DNA of 64,000 nt. Source: Sporosarcina sp. HYO08. Lineage in GTDB: Bacteria; Bacillota; Bacilli; Bacillales_A; Planococcaceae. Where the stretch lies: positions 1 to 64,000 of the forward strand of contig NZ_LPUT01000012.1 of assembly GCF_001563475.1 (NCBI RefSeq). The letters are read 5' to 3'. The number at the start of each line of letters is the position of its first letter. Position 1 is the stretch's first letter. The notes under the pieces are model-generated. The model saw nothing but the letters and a program-made list of their open reading frames with translations, did no database searches and had not been told where the DNA came from. Position numbers and translations under genes: made by a program. Of this stretch, positions 44,094 through 54,295 are shown piece after piece.

Positions 44094-45497
44094 ATGTTAA
44101 CGGCAACAAGTGAAAATATCATTGTAAAAAATCCAGCAACAGGTGAAGTTGTTCAAGAGGTAAGAAGACATTCGAAAGAAGAAGTAAATAAAGCTTTAGA
44201 AAATGGACACAAAGAATTTAGTAGATGGTCCCGAATTAACGCGCATGAGCGTTCACGATTATTAAGAAATTGGTCCAATATTATTCAAGAAAACAAGGCG
44301 GAAATTGCAGAAATAATGACGCGGGAAAATGGAAAACCCCTTAAGGAATCACTGGGTGAAGTAAATTATGCAACAAGCTATATCGATTGGTATGCGGAAG
44401 AAGCCCTTCGTATATACGGCCGCACAATTCCGGCAAATAGCGAATCTAAACGGATTATTGTAAGTCGCCATCCAATTGGTTTGGTGGCTGCAGTCACACC
44501 TTGGAATTTCCCTGCCGCAATGATGACGAGAAAGGCAGCGCCTGCCTTAGCCGCAGGCTGTACATTCGTTGTAAAGCCTGCGGTAGAAACGCCGCTTACA
44601 ACGATTAAATTGGTAGAGCTTGCCCACGAAGCAGGGATTCCAGAAGATGCAATTCAGTATGTGAATGGTAGTGGAAGCGTCATTGGAAAACTGTTTACTG
44701 ACAGTCAATATGTTCGAAAAATAACATTTACAGGCTCAACACCGGTAGGTAAAGCATTAATTAAAGACAGTGCAGACACGGTGAAGCACGTCACAATGGA
44801 ACTAGGCGGGCATGCGCCATTAATTATTGCGGAAGATGCAGATATTGATTTCGCGGTAAGTCAAACGATTTTATCAAAGTTTAGAAATGCGGGTCAAACT
44901 TGCGTTTGTGCAAACAGAATTTTAGTCCATGAAAATGTAGTTGACGATTTCGCAAACAAATTAACAGAAGCGGTCAATCAGTTAAAAGTTGGAAATGGAT
45001 TAGATGAAAGTACGGATATCGGCCCGATTATTAATGAAAAAGGTTATGAAAAAATTGTAGAGCAAGTTAATGATGCTATTAATAAAGGGGCAGAGTTGCT
45101 CACGGGCAATCAATATGAAGTAAATAAAGAACAAGGTTATTATTTCGTGTATCCGACAGTACTCAAAAATGTGGATGAGCGAATGGTTATTATGCAGGAA
45201 GAAACGTTCGGCCCGATCGCACCGATCACAAGCTTCAAAACACTAGAGGAAGCTGTTGAAATCGCCAATAGTACACTATACGGTTTAGCTGCCTACTTCT
45301 TTACGAACGATTACAAGGTCGGAACATACCTTCATGAGAATCTAGACTTTGGCATTATTGGCTGGAATGACGGTGCACCATCAGCAGCCCACGTTCCTTT
45401 TGGGGGAATGAAGGAAAGTGGACTTGGACGTGAAGGCGGTATAGAAGGAATCGAGCCATATCTGGAAACGAAGTATTTGTCGATTGGTAATTTGTAA
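44094..45497 (+). CDS. gabD: Succinate-semialdehyde dehydrogenase, copy 2 (GabD-like)
   Basis: 467-residue aldehyde dehydrogenase with the same motifs as the copy at 39627: Glu in [11 protein letters not shown], Cys in [17 protein letters not shown], and the C-terminal [20 protein letters not shown]. By eye the two proteins are identical over long stretches. ATG follows AAAAAAGGAGCG. Directly after gabT, it should oxidise succinic semialdehyde (or a homologous oxo-acid) to the dicarboxylate. The codons are more AT-rich than in copy 1, so the two have evolved apart at DNA level. Confidence 0.92.
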   Translation: MLTATSENIIVKNPATGEVVQEVRRHSKEEVNKALENGHKEFSRWSRINAHERSRLLRNWSNIIQENKAEIAEIMTRENGKPLKESLGEVNYATSYIDWYAEEALRIYGRTIPANSESKRIIVSRHPIGLVAAVTPWNFPAAMMTRKAAPALAAGCTFVVKPAVETPLTTIKLVELAHEAGIPEDAIQYVNGSGSVIGKLFTDSQYVRKITFTGSTPVGKALIKDSADTVKHVTMELGGHAPLIIAEDADIDFAVSQTILSKFRNAGQTCVCANRILVHENVVDDFANKLTEAVNQLKVGNGLDESTDIGPIINEKGYEKIVEQVNDAINKGAELLTGNQYEVNKEQGYYFVYPTVLKNVDERMVIMQEETFGPIAPITSFKTLEEAVEIANSTLYGLAAYFFTNDYKVGTYLHENLDFGIIGWNDGAPSAAHVPFGGMKESGLGREGGIEGIEPYLETKYLSIGNL

Positions 45498-45556
45498 GAG
45501 ATGCTGTCATGCATTATCCAATAGTTTCCGTGATCCTGGAGAAAGGGGAATGATCA

Positions 45557-47077
45557 ATGAGTCAAGTAAACTATCTATCTAAGGTTGGAAAATGGTCCAA
45601 TCCTACTCACATAGGGCAATTATATATTAATGGCGAATGGGTTGATCCTAGTGAGAATAGAACAATTCCTGTAATCAATCCAGCCATGGGCGAAACAATA
45701 GCAGAGGTGGGGTTAGCAAGTCAAAAAGACGTTCAATCAGCGATTCTTGCGGCACGTCAAGCATTCGACGATGGAGTGTGGCGTTCTACATCTCCCCATA
45801 AAAGAGCTAAATTACTCTCGAAGCTTGCAAGTAAAATAGAAGATGACTTAAATAACCTAGCTGAAATTGAAACAGTAAACAATGGAAAAACATTAAGAGA
45901 GGCTAAGGGCGATGTTGAAGAAGCGGTAAAAACATTTCGGTATTATGCTGGGTTGGCCACGAAGCCAACCGGCGAAACGTTCGAAGCCGAAGAGCCTTTT
46001 GTTGCAAGGGTCGTAAGAGAGCCGATCGGAGTATGCGGTCAAATTATTCCATGGAATTATCCACTGTTGATGGCTGCATGGAAATTGGCACCGGCACTGG
46101 CGGCTGGGAATACTTGTATTTTAAAGCCGTCTGAAATAACGCCGCTAACTGCTATTCGTCTGTTTGAGTTGATCGATGAAGTAGGATTTCCGAAAGGCGT
46201 TGTCAATTTAGTGAATGGCACGGGTGTCGAAGCGGGTCAGCCCCTAGTTGAAAGTACTCTCGTTGATAAAATTGCCTTTACGGGTGGGACGGCTACTGGG
46301 AAGACAATATTGGAGAAATCGGTTGGAAACTTAAAGAGGGTTTCCCTTGAATTAGGTGGTAAATCACCGAATATCATCTTTGCGGACGCTGATTATGAAA
46401 GTGCCTTAGATTATGCCACGTTTGCTATTTTTAATAATGCCGGCCAAGTTTGCTCCGCAGGATCGCGATTATTAGTTGATCAAAAGATCTATGATCAATT
46501 TATAAAAGATCTTGTGGAAGTGACAAAAAAGATACGTGTTGGGAATGGATTAGATCCTTCTTCGGAAATGGGCTCACTTGTTAGTGAACAACAATTAACC
46601 AAAATCAAAAATTACATTGAAATCGGAAAAACAGAAGGGGCAAAACTGGTGTGCGGAGGTAACCGTTTGCGAACGAATGGACTTGAAGATGGTTTTTTCA
46701 TCGAACCGACTATATTCGTAGATGTAAAGCCCAAATCAAGAATTGCTCAAGAGGAAATCTTTGGACCCGTTCTTTGTATCATTCCTTTCGAAACGGAAGA
46801 AGAAGCGATTAACATCGCAAATGATTCACCATTTGGATTGGCAGCCGGCATTTTTACATCTGACGTATCGAAAGCGGAACGCGTCGCAAAGGCAATCCGG
46901 GCGGGTGTCACTTGGATTAATACCTATGAACAAAATTTAATAGAAGGTCCATGGGGTGGTTACAAGGAAAGCGGGATTGGCAGGGAGCTTGGAATCTATG
47001 GCTTCAATGAATATACAGAAGTAAAACAGATTATTAACACATTAAAGGTAGAACCGACTGGATGGTTTTCTTCGTAA
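45557..47077 (+). CDS. Aldehyde dehydrogenase (betaine/aminoaldehyde-dehydrogenase-like)
   Basis: 506-residue NAD-dependent aldehyde dehydrogenase of the BADH/GbsA-like branch. VCGQIIPWNYPLLMAAWKLA starts the cofactor site; catalytic Glu in VSLELGGKSPNII near residue 267; catalytic Cys in FNNAGQVCSAGSRLLV near 301. WINTYEQNLIEGPWGGYKES near the end is the oligomer region. ATG follows GAGAAAGGGGAATGATCA. Substrate could be an aminoaldehyde (4-aminobutanal) or another semialdehyde; its place in the operon suggests a second aldehyde intermediate. Confidence 0.88.
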   Translation: MSQVNYLSKVGKWSNPTHIGQLYINGEWVDPSENRTIPVINPAMGETIAEVGLASQKDVQSAILAARQAFDDGVWRSTSPHKRAKLLSKLASKIEDDLNNLAEIETVNNGKTLREAKGDVEEAVKTFRYYAGLATKPTGETFEAEEPFVARVVREPIGVCGQIIPWNYPLLMAAWKLAPALAAGNTCILKPSEITPLTAIRLFELIDEVGFPKGVVNLVNGTGVEAGQPLVESTLVDKIAFTGGTATGKTILEKSVGNLKRVSLELGGKSPNIIFADADYESALDYATFAIFNNAGQVCSAGSRLLVDQKIYDQFIKDLVEVTKKIRVGNGLDPSSEMGSLVSEQQLTKIKNYIEIGKTEGAKLVCGGNRLRTNGLEDGFFIEPTIFVDVKPKSRIAQEEIFGPVLCIIPFETEEEAINIANDSPFGLAAGIFTSDVSKAERVAKAIRAGVTWINTYEQNLIEGPWGGYKESGIGRELGIYGFNEYTEVKQIINTLKVEPTGWFSS

Positions 47078-47178
47078 TAATCAGCCAAGTCAAAGGAGAA
47101 TTACTTCTGGATTAAAAATACCAGAAATTTAAAATTTTAAGAAATTCATGGAGTTATTACAACTTAGGGGGAATTCCA

Positions 47179-48327
47179 ATGAGCAAAGTAGTCGTATTAG
47201 GTGCAACAGGAACAATCGGGCAAGTAATCGTAAAGGATCTAGTCGCAAGCGGGGTAGAGGTAGTAGCCGCGGATATGAATGAAGAAAAATTGGTAGAGTT
47301 GAAACAATGGGCGGACGATAAAATTACAACTGCCGTTTTAAATATTAAAGATGAGCAGAAAACACAGGAAGTGCTAAGCCTTGGAAAAGTGTGTGTCAAT
47401 GCAACAAACTATATTTTTAATATCGATGTCATGAAAGCAGCGGCGGCTGCAGGTGTCCATGTCCTAGACCTTGGCGGGCTTTACAATCGTACGAAAGAGC
47501 AGCTAAAACTTGATGATGAAATGAAAGCAGCAGGTATTCTAGCGATTACTGGAATGGGGTCTGATCCAGGCACTTCAAATATATTAGCGCATTATGGCGT
47601 CAATCAATTAGACAAAGCGGAAGAAATTCATATTCGCTACGGCTCCACGACATCGGGTGCGACATTTACATTTGCAATTGACACGATCATTGATGAAGCA
47701 ATCAAAAATGCATTGGCGTATAAAGATGGAAAATTGGTTGAAATTCCTCCACTTGGAGATGAAGAAGATACGGTGTTCCATGAGGATATCGGTGTACAAA
47801 GAACATACTCGATTATCCATTCCGAATTAGCGACACTGCCTGTAAGCTTTCCCGAGCTGAGGACAGTTACGTACAAAGATACTTGGGATCCGGCGACAAT
47901 TGAAAAGGTCAGAACATTAGACGCCCTTGGACTTCTGGATGAAGAGCCGGTTCAAGTAGGGGGACAGGAAGTTGTTCCAAGACGTCAAACGGTTTCGTTG
48001 ATGCAAACAGTTCTAGCGAAAAAAGAACAGCCGGTTTGGGGAACAGATGCTTTATTAGTGGAAGTGAAAGGCATTAAAAATGGCAATCCATCCACTGTCA
48101 AAATGCAGCTTTTAACAGAACCGAATACAGAATGGAACACGAGTGCAACGCAATACGCGACAGCGATCCCGGCTTCGATTGTTGCACAAATGATCCTGAA
48201 TGGAGAAGTTACGGAAATAGGTGTTAAACCGCCTGAGCGCTGCATCGATTCTGAAAAGTTCCTTTCTTATCTGAAGCAGAAAAAAGTAAAGCTAGTCGTT
48301 ACGCAAGATGAAAGTGTAACGGTGTAA
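47179..48327 (+). CDS. Saccharopine dehydrogenase-like NAD(P)-binding protein
   Basis: 382-residue protein with an N-terminal Rossmann fold (VVVLGATGTIGQVIVKDLVA, residues about 4-23) and the body of the saccharopine/lysine/carboxynorspermidine dehydrogenase family (ITGMGSDPGTSNILAHYGVN near 120). Family members act on amino-acid or polyamine imine/secondary-amine links. In this cluster it could oxidise an amine or cyclic imine formed from the transported substrate, but this is inference. ATG follows TTAGGGGGAATTCC. Flanked by the aldehyde dehydrogenase and hyuA-like genes. Confidence 0.8.
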   Translation: MSKVVVLGATGTIGQVIVKDLVASGVEVVAADMNEEKLVELKQWADDKITTAVLNIKDEQKTQEVLSLGKVCVNATNYIFNIDVMKAAAAAGVHVLDLGGLYNRTKEQLKLDDEMKAAGILAITGMGSDPGTSNILAHYGVNQLDKAEEIHIRYGSTTSGATFTFAIDTIIDEAIKNALAYKDGKLVEIPPLGDEEDTVFHEDIGVQRTYSIIHSELATLPVSFPELRTVTYKDTWDPATIEKVRTLDALGLLDEEPVQVGGQEVVPRRQTVSLMQTVLAKKEQPVWGTDALLVEVKGIKNGNPSTVKMQLLTEPNTEWNTSATQYATAIPASIVAQMILNGEVTEIGVKPPERCIDSEKFLSYLKQKKVKLVVTQDESVTV

Positions 48328-48345
48328 GATATAATTGAATAGTTT

Positions 48346-48386
48346 CGAATAGTTCCAAATGACATTGAGCATTCGGAACTATTTTG
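48346..48386 (+). terminator. Internal hairpin, possible attenuating terminator
   Basis: AATAGTTCC (48348-48356) pairs with GGAACTATT (48375-48383), followed by TTGAAAT. It may lower read-through from the upstream genes into the hydantoinase genes. Confidence 0.45.
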
Positions 48387-48435
48387 AAATAAGAAAGAAA
48401 TTTACGAATTACAATACAAAAATGGGGTGAAGTCA

Positions 48436-50508
48436 ATGGTTGCAACGAAAGAAATTCAACAAGAAGATGTCTACGTGGGGATTGACACAGGCGGTACATT
48501 CACCGATTGTATTTTATCGCAAAAGGGAAAAGCGCCGATCGTTATAAAAGTACATTCTACGCCATCCAATCCGGCGGAGGCAATTTTGGAGGGGTTAGAG
48601 CGACTCAGCAAATTAGCAGGAATTCCAATTCAAAAGGTCAATTCCATCTCCCATGGCACGACAGTCGCAACAAATGCGATGTTACAAGAACAATGGGCCA
48701 AAGTAGGGCTTGTCACGACAAAAGGGTTTCGGGACGTACTGGAAATTGGAACGCAAATGCGTCCAGAACTTTATCAACTGCAACAGCAGAAACCTGCACC
48801 GATCGTACCCAGAAACCTCCGTACAGAAGTGGCGGAACGAATGGCCCCTACAGGAGAAATATTGGAAAGCGTCAGTAAAGAAGAAGTCTATACAGTTTTG
48901 AAAGAACTAATTACCGAAGACATTGAAAGCTTAGCAGTTGTCTTATTGTTCTCTTATGCAAATGCTGAACATGAATCGTTAATCCGGGAAGTGGCGGAAG
49001 AACTTGCACCCGATCTGTATGTTGGGATTTCATCGGAAATCAGCCCGGAGTTCCGTGAATATACGCGTACATCAACAACTGTCATTAACGCTGCTTTAAC
49101 ACCAATCGTGCGGCGGTATATTCGCCATCTACGCCGGGAGTTAAAAAACAAGGGAATTCAAGGAAAGTTAAATATTATGCAATCTAACGGCGGAATTATT
49201 TCCGGTGAAGCAGAGGTAGCGGCACATAACCTCGTCTTAAGCGGTCCGGCTGGAGGGATTGTGGCAGCGGCGGAAATTGCCAAAAATGCAGGGTTTTCAA
49301 ATGTACTTACTTTTGATATGGGCGGAACAAGTTCAGATATCGGCATCATTATCGACGGAGAACCGCAAGTAAGCGAAAAGACAACAGTTAACGGCGTTTA
49401 TCCGCTGCAAATACCGACGGTTGATATACATACTGTTGGTGCAGGTGGGGGAAGTATTGCCTGGAAAGACTCGGGTGGTGCATTAAAAGTCGGCCCTAAA
49501 AGTGCCGGTGCAAGTCCGGGTCCAGCTTGTTATGGAAAAGGCGGAACAGAACCGACTGTAACAGATGCCAATCTTCACCTTGGCCGTCTAGATGCACAAA
49601 ACTTCCTGGGCGGCGAATTTACCGTCTACCCTGAAAAATCGCAAGATGCATTGCAAGCATTAGCCGACAATCTTGGCCTAGATGTTGAGCGTGTGGCATT
49701 AGGTATTTTAGATGTTGCAAATGCGAATATGGCCGGCGCGCTTCGTGTTGTCTCAAGTCAACGCGGTCATGATCCTAGGGACTTTGCACTCATTGCTTTT
49801 GGTGGAGCAGGTCCTTTGCATGCAACGGCATTGGCGCGGGAGCTTGGCGTGAAAAACGTCATTATTCCAGCAACACCCGGCGTCTTATGCGCCCATGGTC
49901 TTCTATTAAGTGATGTGCGTCATGATTTTACACATACCGAAATTGTTGCGCTTGAAAAGGCAGATTCGTTACAGCTTGAACGAAGTGCAGCGGAATTGGA
50001 ACAGCGGGGCATGGAACGTTTACGTGAGGACGGTATCCCATCGGATCGCGTACGATTAAATCGCACATTGGATCTTCGCTACAAAGGACAAGAATACTAT
50101 TTGAATGTACCAATTGAAGGGAAAATAACAAAAGAACTACTAGAACAAGCGATGCAAGACTTCCATACCGTGCACGAAAGGACATATGGACATGCGGCTG
50201 TACATGAACCGGTTGAAATGGTTAATTTACGTTTATCTGCTTTTGGGGAAGTGGAACGGATCGAGAGCCATCCGAACAACGGAAAAAATCTCACAAATGG
50301 CAATGCCAGTTATCGTTCTGTTTATTTTCAACAAGGTGGATGGACAAATACGCCAATCTATAAACGGGAGCAATTAGGGGTCGATGTGGAAATTAAGGGA
50401 CCAGCCATCGTGATGCAAATGGACACGACGATCGTTGTAGAACCTGGGCAGTCGATGCGAAACGATGCACAAGGAAACCTTATTATTTCATTGGGGGGAG
50501 ACAAATGA
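48436..50508 (+). CDS. Hydantoinase/oxoprolinase family protein, A subunit (HyuA-like)
   Basis: 690-residue subunit of the ATP-using hydantoinase A/5-oxoprolinase/acetone carboxylase superfamily. VGIDTGGTFTDCIL near residue 14 is the actin-like phosphate loop; SHGTTVATNAMLQ near 75, LSGPAGGIVAAAEIA near 268, FDMGGTSSDIGII near 294 and ALIAFGGAGPLHATALAREL near 455 are all family motifs. ATG at 48436 follows GGGGTGAAGTCA. Members open cyclic amides using ATP (N-methylhydantoinase, 5-oxoprolinase, caprolactamase). Its stop overlaps the B-subunit start. In this GABA operon a lactam substrate is likely. Confidence 0.9.
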   Translation: MVATKEIQQEDVYVGIDTGGTFTDCILSQKGKAPIVIKVHSTPSNPAEAILEGLERLSKLAGIPIQKVNSISHGTTVATNAMLQEQWAKVGLVTTKGFRDVLEIGTQMRPELYQLQQQKPAPIVPRNLRTEVAERMAPTGEILESVSKEEVYTVLKELITEDIESLAVVLLFSYANAEHESLIREVAEELAPDLYVGISSEISPEFREYTRTSTTVINAALTPIVRRYIRHLRRELKNKGIQGKLNIMQSNGGIISGEAEVAAHNLVLSGPAGGIVAAAEIAKNAGFSNVLTFDMGGTSSDIGIIIDGEPQVSEKTTVNGVYPLQIPTVDIHTVGAGGGSIAWKDSGGALKVGPKSAGASPGPACYGKGGTEPTVTDANLHLGRLDAQNFLGGEFTVYPEKSQDALQALADNLGLDVERVALGILDVANANMAGALRVVSSQRGHDPRDFALIAFGGAGPLHATALARELGVKNVIIPATPGVLCAHGLLLSDVRHDFTHTEIVALEKADSLQLERSAAELEQRGMERLREDGIPSDRVRLNRTLDLRYKGQEYYLNVPIEGKITKELLEQAMQDFHTVHERTYGHAAVHEPVEMVNLRLSAFGEVERIESHPNNGKNLTNGNASYRSVYFQQGGWTNTPIYKREQLGVDVEIKGPAIVMQMDTTIVVEPGQSMRNDAQGNLIISLGGDK

Positions 50509-52265
50509 GTCAACAATCACAACTGCTCATAGAAAAAACAAGTGAAGAACAAGTGGTTGACGCCATTACATTAGAAGTTGTATACAGCAGTTTACTTGCA
50601 GCAGCCGATGAAATGAGTGGTGTCCTTGGTCGAAGCGCCTATTCGCCCATTATTCGTGAAATGATCGACTATTCCTGTGGGATTTTTGATCCGGTTGGGA
50701 ACTTGATCGCACAAGCGGAAAACATTCCTGCGCATTTAGGATCGATGGGCAGTGCATTACGTGAACTTTTCCGTGATTTCCCTCCGGCGTCTTATAAGCC
50801 TGGAGATGCATTTTTAGTCAATGATCCATACAGAGGCGGCCAGCATACACCTGATTTACATGTCTTTACGCCAGCTTTTCATGGAGACAGGCTTGTTGGC
50901 ATTTGTGGAACGATTGCGCATCATGCAGATATGGGTGGGAAAAACCCGGGGACGGAAGGGTTTGATAATCAATCTATTTTTGAAGAAGGACTGCGGATTC
51001 CGCCCGTCCAATTAGCTGATTCAGGAAAAATTAATCTAGCCATTATGACGATCATCGCAGGAAATGTACGGGAACCAAATGCAACGATGGGTGATTTGCG
51101 CGCACAAATTGCGAGCTGTCGATTCGGTGAGGGACGTTTGACGGAGTTAGCGAACAGGTATGGCTTTGACACATTGTTAGCCGTTATGAAGCGTTCTATG
51201 GATTATTCTGCACTTCGAATGCAAACCGAGCTGGTGAAAATGAAAGATGCCGAGTCGAGTGCCATCGGTTGGCTCGACGATGACGGCGCAGGCGGGGATC
51301 CTGTTAAAATTTGCGTGAAAGTGACCAAAAATGATCAGAAAATAACCGTCGATTTTACCGGCACGGATCCGCAAATGGCCGGTGGGATGAACGTCCCTCC
51401 AGCGGCAGCGACTTCCGCCGTTCTATATGCCATTAAAAGCGTGGTAGATCCAGAAACGCCGCAAAACCAAGGCTGTTTTCGTCCGATCGAAGTCGTATTG
51501 CCGAAAGGAAGTGCTGTAAATCCTCATTTCCCCGCGGCAGTGAGCTTGCGGCATTTAGCTGTTCAACGGATTGCAGATACGATTTTACGTGCACTGGCCA
51601 ATTTATACCCTGACCGAACAGCAGCAGGTACATTTGTCGGCTTCTCAAGCCTAGCCATTGATAGCTGGCATCCTGTACATGAAAATCCAAGAGTGATTCA
51701 AGATGACTTAGGCGGTGGAATGGGTGCTCACCCGAATGGGGATGGGATCGACGCAGTAGATACGCATTGCGGAAATGTCGCAATTTTACCGGCAGAGGTT
51801 TCAGAATTATCGTACTTAATACGCGTTCGTTCTACGGAACTCATTCCTGACTCAGGCGGTCCGGGAAAATGGCGCGGAGGACTCGGCATTAGAAGAGAGT
51901 ACGAAATTGTCGAACGATCACATAGCGGACTTGTTTATACAGAGCAATCCAATCCGGATTTTGCCCCTTGGGGAATGAATGGCGGCGGTTCTGGTTCCCC
52001 GGCAAGTATTAAGCTTGTTCGGCAAGGCGGCGAAGAAATCGAAATGGGTAAATCCTATTTTGAAGCACAGCCGGGAGATCGCATTATTATTGAAACATCA
52101 GGCGGTGGTGGATATGGTGATCCGAAAACCCGTGAACCGCAACTGATTTACCAAGACGTTCTTGAAGGTAAAATAAGTGTTGACGCCGCAGAAAATATTT
52201 ACGGCGCGGTTATTCAAGATAGCCAGGTGGACGTGGAGGCAACGATTCTAAAACGCTCTAAGTAA
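50505..52265 (+). CDS. Hydantoinase B/oxoprolinase family protein, B subunit (HyuB-like)
   Basis: 586-residue partner subunit. VVDAITLEVVYSSLLAAADE starts the domain; SPIIREMIDYSCGIFDP near 45, FLVNDPYRGGQHTPDLHVFT near 104 and AHHADMGGKNPGTEGFDNQS near 138 are typical, as is the C-terminal GGGGYGDPKTREP. ATG overlaps the HyuA stop by 4 bp, so the two are coupled and should form one heteromeric ATP-dependent amidohydrolase. A carboxylase role is less likely because a third small subunit is not present. Confidence 0.9.
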   Translation: MSQQSQLLIEKTSEEQVVDAITLEVVYSSLLAAADEMSGVLGRSAYSPIIREMIDYSCGIFDPVGNLIAQAENIPAHLGSMGSALRELFRDFPPASYKPGDAFLVNDPYRGGQHTPDLHVFTPAFHGDRLVGICGTIAHHADMGGKNPGTEGFDNQSIFEEGLRIPPVQLADSGKINLAIMTIIAGNVREPNATMGDLRAQIASCRFGEGRLTELANRYGFDTLLAVMKRSMDYSALRMQTELVKMKDAESSAIGWLDDDGAGGDPVKICVKVTKNDQKITVDFTGTDPQMAGGMNVPPAAATSAVLYAIKSVVDPETPQNQGCFRPIEVVLPKGSAVNPHFPAAVSLRHLAVQRIADTILRALANLYPDRTAAGTFVGFSSLAIDSWHPVHENPRVIQDDLGGGMGAHPNGDGIDAVDTHCGNVAILPAEVSELSYLIRVRSTELIPDSGGPGKWRGGLGIRREYEIVERSHSGLVYTEQSNPDFAPWGMNGGGSGSPASIKLVRQGGEEIEMGKSYFEAQPGDRIIIETSGGGGYGDPKTREPQLIYQDVLEGKISVDAAENIYGAVIQDSQVDVEATILKRSK

Positions 52266-52316
52266 ATAATTGATTCGGGGTGATATATAAGTGAATTAAG
52301 CACCCCGAATTCAATT
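52262..52316 (+). terminator. Terminator after the HyuAB-like genes
   Basis: ATTGATTCGGGGTG and CACCCCGAATTCAAT form a long stem with one bulge, T-run weak. It divides the island into an enzyme part and a transport part. Confidence 0.55.
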
Positions 52317-52506
52317 TCTGGGGCTTGGGGTATGGGAATTTATTGGATTTTTATTGGTTTTGCTTACATGGACTAATAAAGACTGAAAAAATTGTAGTGC
52401 GCTTTTGATATAAACTGCAGCATCTACTTTAAAAAGTTGCCTGTTATTATTCGCTAAATGGTTCTTAGTGGGCCAGCAAGATCATTCCAATGTAGGAGGT
52501 AGTTAA
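52317..52506. other. Spacer before the symporter pair
   Basis: No gene seen. It ends with TGTAGGAGGTAGTTAA, the ribosome binding site of the DUF3311 gene; promoter boxes are likely here since the transport genes follow a terminator. Confidence 0.4.
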
Positions 52507-52725
52507 ATGAGTCGAGGAAAGGTAACGTTAATTTTTTTCATATTTTGTTGGTCAGTTTTAAGTACACTAGTAGTTCCACCAATATTTCAATATTTCAATA
52601 GAATAGAGCCTCGGGTATTTGGGATACCATTTTTAGCATATTGGATTTTGCTTGTTTGCATCATTTTATCATTGACCCTAATTGTATGGTATATCGTTGA
52701 GGACAAAAGGGGTGAATTAGATTGA
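52507..52725 (+). CDS. DUF3311 small membrane protein
   Basis: 72-residue protein with two helices and the family core NRIEPRVFGIPFLAYWILLV. DUF3311 proteins are routinely encoded just upstream of a sodium:solute symporter and may be an accessory subunit. The stop overlaps the next start (TTGA). A second pair of the same type is at 59940-61606. ATG follows GTAGGAGGTAGTTAA. Confidence 0.85.
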   Translation: MSRGKVTLIFFIFCWSVLSTLVVPPIFQYFNRIEPRVFGIPFLAYWILLVCIILSLTLIVWYIVEDKRGELD

Positions 52726-54212
52726 ATACGATACTTCCAGTAATTATCATAGCGGTTTTTATATTAATAAATGCCATTGTGATTAGGCTGTTTCATAGGA
52801 AGCAGAATAGTTTTGAAGAGTATGCCGTTGGAAGTAGATCATTCCCTTGGTTCTTAAGCATGTTCGGTTTTCTTGGTTCGTGGTATATTGGATCGGTCTA
52901 TACGGGATGGTTTGGAGATTCAGCTACAATAGGAGTTTTTGCCCAATATCTTGCAATATATTCAGTTGGAACGATGATTACCATGTTTATTATGATTCGA
53001 CCAGTCTGGATATGGGGTAAAAACCATAGTTTGGAAACGAATGGAGATCTGGCCGCATTAAGGTATAATAGTAAGTCTTTTGGATTGTTTTTAGGGTTAA
53101 CTACTTTTCTTTTTTGGACCCCGTGGCTTGTTATTGAATTAAAGACACTAGGTTATTTAGTTTTTGCTGCAACAAATGGGGTTATACCATTTAATTTAGG
53201 TTTAATAATTGTCGGTTTATTTGTAGTAATTTATTCCTGGCTGGGTGGTGTAAGGGCTGGTGTGATTGGAGATCTAGTTCAAGGATTATTTTTCACCATA
53301 ATAGGAAGTGCCACAATAATTTTTTTGTTCTATAAAGTTTATGGCGGTATAATTCCAATGTTTGATAATTTGGTTGAAAAATCGCCCGAGTTATTAATCA
53401 TTCCTGAAAATATCGGCCCATGGATCTGGTCATCAGCTATTATTACCGGTGCATTTGGCGGAATGATGAACCCAGGTATATTTAATCGATTGTATATGGC
53501 TAAAAGCGTAAGGGCTGCAAAAAAATCAGCATTAGTTGCCCCGTTAATTGGATCAATGTTTACGATTTTGATTTTATGGTTGGGATTAGGTGCCACATTA
53601 TTAGAAGGTTTTCCTAAAGATGCTCAATCCGGAGCCTTTTGGATAGCTGCGAAGGTAGGTCCTATTGGTTTAGGGCTTATGGGGGTGTTTGCACTAGCTG
53701 CTAGTATGTCATCAATTACAGCATGTGTGTCTACATCTGCTGCGATTATTGGAAAGAACTTGACAGGTAAAATAAGTAGGGAAAAGAAACTTAAATATGC
53801 TAAACTTTCCGCGTTGTTACTTGGGCTAATATCTATTGCAATTGCTACTGTAGATATTCCAAGGCTAGTTGCAGTTATTATATATGTGTATGAATGTATC
53901 GCACAAGCCGCTGTCCCTTTAATATTAGGCCTTTATTGGAAAAGGGGAAATAAATACGGTGCATATGTGGGCACAGTAATCGGCATGGGGATTGTTATTT
54001 TAAACGGACTATTTCCATGGCTTACCTCGTGGGCAAACGGTGTATCAGCGGGATTGATAGGTTTAATGTTTAATTTAATTTTTTACATTGTTGTATCACT
54101 TGTCACACCTAGGCAAAGCAATGTTGATCAATTGTTCGAAGAGTTGGAGTCTCCGAATAGACGGAATGTTAGTACATCAATAGAGGCTGGCGAAGTTGAA
54201 ATTAACGCATAG
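52722..54212 (+). CDS. Sodium:solute symporter (SSS family)
   Basis: 496-residue membrane protein with about 13 helices. Family features: FEEYAVGSRSFPWFLSMFGF near residue 27, GGVRAGVIGDLVQGLFFTII near 170, and FALAASMSSITACVSTSAAI near 321, the Na+-site region. TTG at 52722 follows AAAGGGG and overlaps the DUF3311 stop. It probably imports the compound broken down by the island's enzymes. The substrate is not deducible from sequence. Confidence 0.9.
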   Translation: MNTILPVIIIAVFILINAIVIRLFHRKQNSFEEYAVGSRSFPWFLSMFGFLGSWYIGSVYTGWFGDSATIGVFAQYLAIYSVGTMITMFIMIRPVWIWGKNHSLETNGDLAALRYNSKSFGLFLGLTTFLFWTPWLVIELKTLGYLVFAATNGVIPFNLGLIIVGLFVVIYSWLGGVRAGVIGDLVQGLFFTIIGSATIIFLFYKVYGGIIPMFDNLVEKSPELLIIPENIGPWIWSSAIITGAFGGMMNPGIFNRLYMAKSVRAAKKSALVAPLIGSMFTILILWLGLGATLLEGFPKDAQSGAFWIAAKVGPIGLGLMGVFALAASMSSITACVSTSAAIIGKNLTGKISREKKLKYAKLSALLLGLISIAIATVDIPRLVAVIIYVYECIAQAAVPLILGLYWKRGNKYGAYVGTVIGMGIVILNGLFPWLTSWANGVSAGLIGLMFNLIFYIVVSLVTPRQSNVDQLFEELESPNRRNVSTSIEAGEVEINA

Positions 54213-54295
54213 CATAATAGGTACTTGAGAACCGGGTTCCTGAGGAATTTGATCTTATGATGTTATTGATAAAACTTGGAAAGAAGGGATTTTTT

